Shown here piece by piece: positions 32,091-40,511 of a stretch of 64,000 nucleotides of DNA; position 1 is the stretch's first letter, and every line of letters begins with the position of its first letter. The notes under the pieces are model-generated. The model worked only from the letters and a program-made list of their open reading frames with translations, made no database searches and had not been told where the DNA came from. The DNA is from JAAFHB01 sp963677935 (GTDB taxonomy: Bacteria > Bacteroidota > Bacteroidia > Bacteroidales > Prolixibacteraceae), in NCBI GenBank assembly GCA_963677935.2, contig CAXXEH010000003.1:1860001-1924000 (forward strand), read 5' to 3'. The translations under genes were made by a program, and so were the position numbers.

Positions 32091-34349
32091 TTATCTATTT
32101 ATGGTGATATCATCAAGATCAATAGCTTTCCCGATTAGAACGGGAGTTTCATGTTGCCATGTTTTATCGAATGGTATTGTGAATTTATTTCCGATACGTT
32201 GTACCTGAGTGCCATCGTTTAATAAAACAAGCAGAGAATCACCCGAATAATTAAGAATATAATTTCCTTCAGCCTTATTATCCTGACGCCAAAAATATGC
32301 GTAATCTTTTTCATCGGTATGAAATACCCTTCCACTAATTCCACAGCCAAAATCTTTAATGTCAGAAACCACGTCACAATAAGTACCAGATATAGTACAC
32401 GTTATAACATTACTTCCTGCATTTATTCTGCTTATAGTTGCTATACCGTGAAGTATATTATTGAAACTATTTACAATCGGTTTAATGATTATACCTTTGG
32501 GGGTGTTAATAATTTTTTTAGTTTTTGAACCCAGTATTTTTACCGAATTAGGAACAAGCGGTATATCCCATAATGCCAACGGAACATTTGTATAGGCTTT
32601 ATCTGAGGTAATAGTAAGCTGTATCTGTACTCCGTCGGCGGTTTTTGTATAGGTTCTGAGTGCATTTATTCCCCGAAAATCTCTAATAACAGGTATGCAG
32701 TTATCTGGAGTGACAACTTCAGGAACTATTAGACCATTTCGGTTTCTTATGCCAGGTTTTTCATCCCATGCTACAGTATTCCAAGAGGTTGTAAAATCCC
32801 AGTAAAACTGGGGCAAAATAGCAGGATATGCATGCAGGGAATGAAACAGATGGTTACTTGTTTCGATCCGATCGGCAACTACCACTGGTTTTGCATCACA
32901 TCGGTAACCGCTATAAATATCCGGCTGAAAGTAGAAATGTTCAGGCTGTTGGTGGTAATAACGTTGAAAATACTTTGCAACATCAGCAGCTGACGCAAAT
33001 ACTAAATTCTGATTTTTAGTGCATTTTACCAGATATTCTACTGCAAGGGCGTTTGCTTTTTGCCAGTCAGGATTGTCACTGAAATGTTCAAGCCCTGTTG
33101 TAAAAAAAATCTCATCCTGATACTTGGCATCATTTATCCAACCTTGTACCGCAACATAAAATCGGTGAATATTAGGTGCCTGGGCACTTACTTTATTATA
33201 TCTTTGGTTTGGGCAGGTAAGGGATGGACAACCTTCCATTGTAAGAATGCAATAATTACGCACTGAACTGGCTGTACCCATACCAAATGCAACTATGTTT
33301 TTATTTTTGATGTTTGCTCCTGCCTTTCGGAAATCATCCTTTGCAATAAAATATGGAGCAATAGGAGCACCCCAATGATTTATTCTCCAGGCATTGTTAT
33401 CGTTTCCGTCCCTCCAGTTTTGCCATTGACACAAGGAATTTATCGCGCTGATCCCTAACTTTTCAGCAATGCCAGGTGTTTGACTTCCCAATGTATAACT
33501 ACCAAGTATTTCAACCGGACCAAGACCTAATAAGTTCCAGAGGTCACACATTTGTTCCAACCCCTTCTGTTGTATTTCTGTTGGAACATCCATTAAATTC
33601 TTATTTGCAATACCTGGAAGAATCCAATCTGCATTTACAAATGGAGCTATACGCTGACCATATTTTTGTTGAAAACCAGCGTAATCTTGTAGATCAGAGA
33701 TCATCTGTTCCGGCGACTTGTCAAATGGTGACCACCAGTCTCTCATCCACTGATCGGCAGGTAAATCAAACTGATGTACTTCATTATCAAGAATTGGATT
33801 ATTATTCCCGCTCCATAATGTGCAGACCGCATAATTTTTAGTTATAACACCTATGATCCTTGATAATTTTTTCCCATTAACTCTCCAGATAATCCTCCAG
33901 TTACCTGGAATATCACCGGTAAGAACAACCGATGCGTTTGAGACACCTTCCTTTTCTACCCAGGAAAGAGTCAAAGTTTCAGGAGTTCCATTGTTATTTA
34001 AGTATCCTCTCTCAACTGTTAAAACAGAATTTGCAGGTACGATACCTTTATATTTTAACGATATTGTAATCTTTTCATTTTCCCTGACTAATCCTGGCGA
34101 CACATTAAGCTTACAAGGCCCGTAACCAAAGGGATCAGGTTTTGTTGACAGATATTTTTTTACGGCATCAATCGTATTTGAGTTTTGAATTATCCGCTTC
34201 TTCATCCATGCGAGATCCTCTTTGGGTTTGGTAGCACCTACAACCATTATTGAATCATTTCCAGGTATGACATTCTCTGCTTTGGCTAAATTCAGGCCAA
34301 ACAAAACCTTTGCAAGTAAGAGAAATATTACAAAATGTATCTTTTTCAT
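32091..34349 (-). CDS. Secreted protein of unknown function, NodB/GH57-like core suspected
   Basis: A 752-residue protein with signal peptide MKKIHFVIFLLLAKVLFGLN. An N-terminal Ig-like domain (about 75-175, CKLNVSPGLVRENEKITISL, GNWRIIWRVNGKKLSRI) precedes an alpha/beta core (RIAPFVNADWILPG, LGLGPVEILGSYTLGSQTPG, GISAINSLCQWQNWRDG, FFTTGLEHFSDNPDWQKA) and a C-terminal beta domain. The core follows the same block order as the 560-residue protein at 58480-60162, so the two look like distant paralogues of a deacetylase-like or GH57-like fold. No catalytic residues can be assigned with confidence. It sits between the GH141-like and DUF5107 genes. Confidence 0.55.
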   Translation of the reverse strand: MKKIHFVIFLLLAKVLFGLNLAKAENVIPGNDSIMVVGATKPKEDLAWMKKRIIQNSNTIDAVKKYLSTKPDPFGYGPCKLNVSPGLVRENEKITISLKYKGIVPANSVLTVERGYLNNNGTPETLTLSWVEKEGVSNASVVLTGDIPGNWRIIWRVNGKKLSRIIGVITKNYAVCTLWSGNNNPILDNEVHQFDLPADQWMRDWWSPFDKSPEQMISDLQDYAGFQQKYGQRIAPFVNADWILPGIANKNLMDVPTEIQQKGLEQMCDLWNLLGLGPVEILGSYTLGSQTPGIAEKLGISAINSLCQWQNWRDGNDNNAWRINHWGAPIAPYFIAKDDFRKAGANIKNKNIVAFGMGTASSVRNYCILTMEGCPSLTCPNQRYNKVSAQAPNIHRFYVAVQGWINDAKYQDEIFFTTGLEHFSDNPDWQKANALAVEYLVKCTKNQNLVFASAADVAKYFQRYYHQQPEHFYFQPDIYSGYRCDAKPVVVADRIETSNHLFHSLHAYPAILPQFYWDFTTSWNTVAWDEKPGIRNRNGLIVPEVVTPDNCIPVIRDFRGINALRTYTKTADGVQIQLTITSDKAYTNVPLALWDIPLVPNSVKILGSKTKKIINTPKGIIIKPIVNSFNNILHGIATISRINAGSNVITCTISGTYCDVVSDIKDFGCGISGRVFHTDEKDYAYFWRQDNKAEGNYILNYSGDSLLVLLNDGTQVQRIGNKFTIPFDKTWQHETPVLIGKAIDLDDITINR

Positions 34350-34375
34350 GTTTAAGTAATAAGAATTATTATATT

Positions 34376-37300
34376 TTATTTCATTTCAAAAAGCCTGGTT
34401 AAAAACAAGAAGTTTCGGTCATTGGCATCGACTCTTGTGGCAATGGGTTTCGCCTGATTAAGGTCTCCCGAATAGATAGCCTTGCACCATTTTACGAATT
34501 CTGATGAGGGATTCTCCCTTATAAGCCTGTCCATAATTTGGTCTGCCTTGTACTTCCCCCCCATTTTGCGCATTACCCAGGCCGTCAAAAAGTCGTTCGT
34601 TCCAGATGGCAAATCTGTTTGCCCAATGATCTGATTCTGCATCTTTAAGGCAGACTTATCGTCGTTCAGTTTTTTGCAACATTGCAGGGCAATAAAGTCT
34701 TCGAGCCGTTCGTCCGTCTTGTAGGGTTTCCCAACGCCTAGGTTTTCGGGCCATTGTTTTGCCTGGGCGATGCGTTCAAGGGCTTTCCGGTATTTTTGAC
34801 TTTTTATCAAATCCAGTGCGTTCCCGATGTTCGCATTACGCCAGATCGTCCTCCCTTCGGTGGCGCCCTCATTAGGTAATACCCTGATTTTCTGAAGCAA
34901 ACCAACACAGGCTGAATATTTTTTATTCAACTCCAACACTTTGGCGTAGTGCAGACCCAGATAATAATTTTGAGGATATTTCCCGTATAAATTCTTTGCC
35001 AGATTTTGTGCTTTCAGGGTATCTCCTTGTCCAAGATAAAACCGCGATGCAAACAATCCAGCCCGCCAGTCGTTTCCGGCAAGGGACACAGCCCGTTCAA
35101 CATCTGACTGTGCTTGTTGGCTACCTGATTCCGATAAACGTGATCGGGCAATGTAAAACGGATAAAAGTCAGGCGCATTCCCACAGCTATTCCATAAACT
35201 CCGGCCTTTTTCTTCATCGCCGGCATTCAAATAAATCAATCCGGAATAATATTTCAGTTTCCAACTGTCCGAATGGGTTTGCGCCCATTTCAAAGGTTTC
35301 AGGGTTTCTAACCGGAAAGGAAAAACAAACAGAGGGTTCTGCTGAACTGCTTTCTCCATGGCAATAGAAGAAGCCTGTTCGTTCCCAGATAAATGGTCCA
35401 GGTAGCCTTCCCAGAGTAAAACGACAGGATGGTTTCCTGGTGCCAGTCCCAGAACTTTCAAAGCATCAGGTAACTGCCCGTTCCGGAAATACCACAGGGC
35501 ATATTCCAGATAAGTTTCATGGGGAAGTTCGTTGGTAATGTGTTTTTGCACCAGTGCGTTATTTTCTGATGAAGGGTTCACAAGAAATCGTTCAAACCGG
35601 ATAAAATGGTTTAGCGGATCTTTCTCTTCTAATTTAGTAAGCTGACTGTCGGCTTCTTCCTGTAAACCAAGTTTTCGGAGACAAAGAATTTTTAACTGAG
35701 TTCCCTCTGCCCCAAGTTGATTATAAATAAGGCTCTTTTCAGCATAATCAAGCCCTTTTTGAAAATTTTCCTGATTAATAAATATCGCAGCAAGAGCATT
35801 ATACGCTGCACTTCGCACCGAAACGCCCGACGCGGCAATTGAGAAACCATCGATGGCTGAAAGGGTATCGCCCAGGGCAAGTCCGGCCAATCCATAGGCC
35901 ATATTCGCATCCGGATCATAGGTGTCGACAGAAAGCGCTTTTAACGAATAGTCGAGCGAAGTACGATATTCGGTCTTCCGGTATGAAATATTGGCCATGC
36001 CTGTCAGGGAAGGAACAAACCAAGGATCTATTCCCAGCGACTTTTGGTAATCTTCGCCAGCCGTTTTATACAAGCGTTGCCGTTCCTGTTCTTTCCCTTT
36101 CAGATAATACCCGTAGGCTGTTTCCCAGTTAAACCCAGACGGAGAATCAACCGGACGTTTGACTGCATATTTTTTCCGGTCGGCATCAAACAAAAGCTTG
36201 TCGTTCAACCATACAGATAATTTCTTATAATCCCCTTTGTATTCAAACGATCCGGTTATGCTTTGCATTGGCCTGGAATGGATCTCTTTGCTAAAAACGA
36301 CCTCATTACCGCTTTTGACTTCCAGTTTGGCGTTAACGGGTTCGTTCGGGCAAAACCAGACACTAACTTTACCTTCGTGTTGTTCAAGGTTGACGGAACC
36401 AACCGGCTGGGCGCTTTTCAGCCCGTGCGTCCCTTTCACCGGGAACCAATGTTCTGTCCACCGATCGGTTGATCCAGCGGCAAACCCCCTGTTTTTGAAC
36501 GGGGTATAACTACTATTCCATGCCTGATTAAACAACCTTCCCGACTGGAGTTCCGTGTATTGTCCATCGGTGTCAGTAAGCAGCTTTTCCCAGATCATGC
36601 CCTCATCAGACAAACCCCAAATAAATATTTTCTTCCCGGGTTTTTCATCGTATGGGGAATAGTGTACAAAACCAAAGTTATCATCATGCCAATAGGCTCC
36701 GTAAAAATCTGTCGTTTCCCCAAATACATGGCATGATTTATAACTTCCGAAGTTATTATTCTCATAAAAACTGATTTTACGTCCTTGTTCGTCTACTGGC
36801 CAGGGGAAATGGGTCCCTTCATGCCCCAAATGGTATGTCCCGGGAAAAATGTATTCCAGATTCCCGGCAGTTTTTAAGCCAAGGTTCATCCAGTGATAAT
36901 AGGATTGCTCCTGATCCGTTGGATTGTCCCATACTGAGCGGGTAGTAAAATAGGCTTTGTCTTTTGGAAGGTTGACCTCGACGCTCCAGCGTGTATGAGA
37001 AGGAAGGTCAATAGCCCCGACAAAACAGCTGGCACTACCATCCTTGTTTTCCCGGATCAGATAATCTACCGGGTTTGAACAGGTTGGTGCGTGACCAATC
37101 ACCCCGAAGTTCAGTTCAATCCCACCGGAAGTCCAGGGGCCCCGCATGGCAATATCCCGGAACTTTACTGCATGGTTGTAATAAATAAATTCTTTCCCGG
37201 TCGCTTTTTCGATGGCCCCCCATATTTTGCCCCCAATTTCAGGGGCAACCCATAGTTTGATGTAATCGTTTTCCAGCTCTACCATTTTCCATTCCTTCTT

Positions 37301-37492
37301 AATTCCTTGTCCGGAATAGCCGTCAAAACGGAAATAAGGATAAATTTTCCCTGTTTCCGGCACTGGATTGGGGTCTGAAAAAGGGTAGGTCTGCAAAGAA
37401 ATTTGCTTCTCTGATATTGATGATTCCTGCGCTTTCAACGTTCCGGGGAGTAACAGGAGAGTTGCAACGATGGCAAACAGATTTTGTCTCAT
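34376..37492 (-). CDS. DUF5107 domain protein with TPR repeats
   Basis: About 1038 residues from the ATG at 37492, which places a signal peptide first (MRQNLFAIVATLLLLPGTLK); the ATG at 37525 would add 11 residues. The N-terminal 430 residues are the DUF5107 beta-supersandwich domain, related to mutarotase folds (KLWVAPEIGGKIWGAIEKAT, GIELNFGVIGHAPTC, YYHWMNLGLKTA). The rest is a long alpha-solenoid of TPR-like repeats (YYLKGKEQERQRLYKTAGED, ALSVDTYDPDANMAYGLAGL, GLDYAEKSLIYNQLG). Such proteins are common in Bacteroidota glycan loci; their enzyme activity is unproven. It starts 35 bases after the stop of the DUF6067 gene, so the two are probably co-transcribed. Confidence 0.85.
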   Translation of the reverse strand: MRQNLFAIVATLLLLPGTLKAQESSISEKQISLQTYPFSDPNPVPETGKIYPYFRFDGYSGQGIKKEWKMVELENDYIKLWVAPEIGGKIWGAIEKATGKEFIYYNHAVKFRDIAMRGPWTSGGIELNFGVIGHAPTCSNPVDYLIRENKDGSASCFVGAIDLPSHTRWSVEVNLPKDKAYFTTRSVWDNPTDQEQSYYHWMNLGLKTAGNLEYIFPGTYHLGHEGTHFPWPVDEQGRKISFYENNNFGSYKSCHVFGETTDFYGAYWHDDNFGFVHYSPYDEKPGKKIFIWGLSDEGMIWEKLLTDTDGQYTELQSGRLFNQAWNSSYTPFKNRGFAAGSTDRWTEHWFPVKGTHGLKSAQPVGSVNLEQHEGKVSVWFCPNEPVNAKLEVKSGNEVVFSKEIHSRPMQSITGSFEYKGDYKKLSVWLNDKLLFDADRKKYAVKRPVDSPSGFNWETAYGYYLKGKEQERQRLYKTAGEDYQKSLGIDPWFVPSLTGMANISYRKTEYRTSLDYSLKALSVDTYDPDANMAYGLAGLALGDTLSAIDGFSIAASGVSVRSAAYNALAAIFINQENFQKGLDYAEKSLIYNQLGAEGTQLKILCLRKLGLQEEADSQLTKLEEKDPLNHFIRFERFLVNPSSENNALVQKHITNELPHETYLEYALWYFRNGQLPDALKVLGLAPGNHPVVLLWEGYLDHLSGNEQASSIAMEKAVQQNPLFVFPFRLETLKPLKWAQTHSDSWKLKYYSGLIYLNAGDEEKGRSLWNSCGNAPDFYPFYIARSRLSESGSQQAQSDVERAVSLAGNDWRAGLFASRFYLGQGDTLKAQNLAKNLYGKYPQNYYLGLHYAKVLELNKKYSACVGLLQKIRVLPNEGATEGRTIWRNANIGNALDLIKSQKYRKALERIAQAKQWPENLGVGKPYKTDERLEDFIALQCCKKLNDDKSALKMQNQIIGQTDLPSGTNDFLTAWVMRKMGGKYKADQIMDRLIRENPSSEFVKWCKAIYSGDLNQAKPIATRVDANDRNFLFLTRLFEMK

Positions 37493-37527
37493 GTCTCCAA
37501 TTTGATAATTCGGATACTTGTTCATCC

Positions 37528-40467
37528 TTATTTTTTAGAAATGATCAGCAAAAGATCACTTTTGGGATCAACAGTGAATGTTTCTCCCTCTTTGAACGAC
37601 TTTCCTTTTTGATAATCTTTTATCTCAGGGGCCACAATACTTACCTCAGAAGCTTTGAGTCCCAGTCGATCCCAGTTAATGTTCAGTTTTACGTTTACCG
37701 GCTTGTCAACCCAACTTCCAATTGCAACAAGCGTTTTTCCATCTTTCACATAAGCAGTTGCATAGACCTTGTCCTGACTGGTTGTAATAACCGGTTGTTT
37801 CTCCCAGAACCCGATCATTTTTGAACCGGCAATGCCAAACTCGTCCCACAATTTCCACATCGGGGCAAATCCTCGCCTGACCATTCCGAAAAGCATCCCC
37901 CGGTGTGTATTCACGGCAACATGAAGCAATAAATCATTGGGAACCCCAAAGGGGATACCGCTCACTTCTGTCAACCAGAAATCGGCTGACATCAGATCAA
38001 AGTTGAACCCTTCACCGAACCATGTTTTATCGATATATGGGAAAAATTCCAGATACTGATTTGCCGAGCCAAGAGAAAAACTGGTATTTGAATGCAAGTC
38101 AATCATGCACCCGGGCTTGGTTGTTTCCATCACTTTGCGCATCCGTTTCAGGATATGCCTGTCGTATGAAACATCATCGAGGTATATCCCATCAATATTC
38201 ATATTTTGAATCAGCCAGGCAAGCCCTTCGATATAGTAGTTGTACCAACGCGATTCCCCGCCATTCAAAATGGCAGCGTCCACCTCGCCATTGTCTAAGT
38301 GCGTATACCATTGCGGTGTGTAGTTATTTACCAAATGTTCCTGTAGCCACTGATAACCGCCGCCATTGCCATCAGCCAAAACTTCAAAACCCAGACTTCG
38401 CAATGCCCATATTTCTGTCAGATGGTTACTTAACTCACGTACTGTATAATATATTTTTACTTTCCAATCCTTTTCATGCCATTTGTCAACGAGTGAACGC
38501 ATCTCCTTTTGCGCAATAAAAGGATAGTTGATGAAAGGATTGTATTGATTGGCATGGTGGACATTTAACACATTGCCCCCTGCTTCCTGAACATCGCGTG
38601 TCGGTTCAACATCTGCACCGCCGTAATGATAATACCTATCTGAAAACCAGCTCTTTGTGTTCAATTCTTTAACCGGCGTTATTAACAAGGCAAATTCATA
38701 AGTAACCGACTGGCCCTGAGCCATCATGCGATTGCCGCTATAGGCAGAAGCTGTGACTGTATTTTTTTCAGAATCAATCCGGAAACCTCCATTCCCTCCA
38801 TTTGACCAACTATCAGGAGGGTTGGGCTTATACAAATTGAGCAATGGCCCGTGATAGGATCCGCCCCGCAATTCGCATTGGATACCTCCTGTTGTTTCAC
38901 CGATCCAGAAACTATCCTCTGTTTTTTGCCATCGCGACAGGTGATTATTCGGCGTGAAACCGCCCATCCGTCCCATTCCGGTCATGTAGGTAGCAAGCTC
39001 CTTTCTTAAAGGGAGTTCGATTCTAATATCCTGTATCTTTACGTCTGATTTTGATACTACATTGCATTTATAATTCAATCTCCCGTCGAACTCCATTTCA
39101 CCAAGGCATACGATTTTCAGGAGATCGTTTTCGGCAATACTTTCCCACGATACAAGCCCGTTCTTTTTTTCCTTGAAAGTGAAACTACCTGCCGGGAAAA
39201 CCATTCTTTGGTTATTTGTTTCCACGACAAAACTGATCGGGGACGATAGGATTTTGTTTCCCCAGGTGTCGATTTCTTCGGGCAATCCAAAATCATTCAG
39301 CTGTACCAACCGCCCCAGGCATGATATAACCCGGCCTTCAACTTTCATCGGGATGTATGGTTTTACCGGCTCGTTGTCGATTCCGAGGGTCGAGTTTAAC
39401 CACCGGAGGCGCGAATGCCGCCAGGTCTCGCCATCACCCCTGTCAGCCAGGTATTTATTTTCAACTATCAATGAGATCTTAATTTTCTGTTCACCACTAT
39501 TGCCCGTTTTTACCGTGATGGCGCCTTCATAATTCCCGGCGACGGCATTACCCGGCACATCTATGCCAACCCACATTGGCTGTACCTTCCCCTGTTCAAC
39601 GATTACCACTTTTGTAAAAGGCTTTCCCCAGGTGTTGATGCCATTTGTATTGAAACAGGTAAATGCTTTTGCTGGAATTGAATTTCCCTTTTTATCCTGC
39701 AATCCTGAAAATTCAAGTTTCACATTTTCAATCGTTTTCCGGGCTGCATAAACCCCTAGCTGAAGTGCATAGTACTCATTTTTCTGAGCCGAGCCATGAA
39801 AATCGGCCGCTGGTTTTTGCTGCACCCAGCGAAGCGGCAGTGCATCGGGCATACGGATTGGAAAAGTGCGGTCCTCAGCAAAAACCAGGTAATCGCCACT
39901 GCTTTTGTACAGAAGATCTGTAATTTCATCTTTTGTTGCAACAACTTCCATCGGGTAAAAACTTTGAAATTCTGTACGGGCCTGGACGTTGGTAACTACA
40001 GCATTCGCTACATCTTTGTATTCCAAGTTGGTTGAAGATAACGCATGTCTTTTTACCCAGACCTGATCCGGAGCGTCTTCTCGCAAAAGATATTCTCCCG
40101 AATGGAACTCGTTTGTCACCGGAACATAAGGCAAATAATAGAAATAATAGGTCCCCGCATTTCTCACAGGCCCAAACACAAGCCTGCACCGTTCGTTGGC
40201 CACTTCTTTCCTGTAAATGTTCCGGATGGTGTCGCCAGTTGCGGCATCTACGATAATGAAACGACGGCTTTCCGGATTACTGTCGTGCCTGCGCCACAGG
40301 AAATCAATCGTTACCGCATCCGCTGGTTGATCAACCTGAATTACCGCACGGTGGTTTCCTAATGATTCGGACCAGGGTGATTTTGAAACGGTATATTCCT
40401 GTGCAAAGGAAATTTCGTACAAACAGGTAAATATCAGGTATGTAAAAAGAATATGGATTGGTTTCAC
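37528..40467 (-). CDS. DUF6067/GH123-like glycoside hydrolase
   Basis: A secreted 979-residue protein with signal peptide ending SFAQ (residue 22). After N-terminal beta domains (VQVDQPADAVTIDFLWRRHD; EYYALQLGVYAARKTI) a TIM-barrel-like part follows, with WLNSTLGIDNEPVKPYIPM, GRMGGFTPNNHLSRW, VLNVHHANQYNPFINYPF, YYTVRELSNHLTEIW, then NMNIDGIYLDDVSYDRHIL as the likely active-site strand (adjacent Asp residues) and EFFPYIDKTWFGEGFNFD. A C-terminal beta domain ends the protein (KVYATAYVKDGKTLVAIGSW). Relatives in GH123 cleave beta-GalNAc, but DUF6067 proteins are mostly uncharacterised, so the sugar is unknown. It sits between the GH106 and DUF5107 genes. Confidence 0.8.
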   Translation of the reverse strand: MKPIHILFTYLIFTCLYEISFAQEYTVSKSPWSESLGNHRAVIQVDQPADAVTIDFLWRRHDSNPESRRFIIVDAATGDTIRNIYRKEVANERCRLVFGPVRNAGTYYFYYLPYVPVTNEFHSGEYLLREDAPDQVWVKRHALSSTNLEYKDVANAVVTNVQARTEFQSFYPMEVVATKDEITDLLYKSSGDYLVFAEDRTFPIRMPDALPLRWVQQKPAADFHGSAQKNEYYALQLGVYAARKTIENVKLEFSGLQDKKGNSIPAKAFTCFNTNGINTWGKPFTKVVIVEQGKVQPMWVGIDVPGNAVAGNYEGAITVKTGNSGEQKIKISLIVENKYLADRGDGETWRHSRLRWLNSTLGIDNEPVKPYIPMKVEGRVISCLGRLVQLNDFGLPEEIDTWGNKILSSPISFVVETNNQRMVFPAGSFTFKEKKNGLVSWESIAENDLLKIVCLGEMEFDGRLNYKCNVVSKSDVKIQDIRIELPLRKELATYMTGMGRMGGFTPNNHLSRWQKTEDSFWIGETTGGIQCELRGGSYHGPLLNLYKPNPPDSWSNGGNGGFRIDSEKNTVTASAYSGNRMMAQGQSVTYEFALLITPVKELNTKSWFSDRYYHYGGADVEPTRDVQEAGGNVLNVHHANQYNPFINYPFIAQKEMRSLVDKWHEKDWKVKIYYTVRELSNHLTEIWALRSLGFEVLADGNGGGYQWLQEHLVNNYTPQWYTHLDNGEVDAAILNGGESRWYNYYIEGLAWLIQNMNIDGIYLDDVSYDRHILKRMRKVMETTKPGCMIDLHSNTSFSLGSANQYLEFFPYIDKTWFGEGFNFDLMSADFWLTEVSGIPFGVPNDLLLHVAVNTHRGMLFGMVRRGFAPMWKLWDEFGIAGSKMIGFWEKQPVITTSQDKVYATAYVKDGKTLVAIGSWVDKPVNVKLNINWDRLGLKASEVSIVAPEIKDYQKGKSFKEGETFTVDPKSDLLLIISKK

Positions 40468-40511
40468 TGATTTAATATTTGGTTAAAGATAAAATAGGTA
40501 TCTGAATTTAG

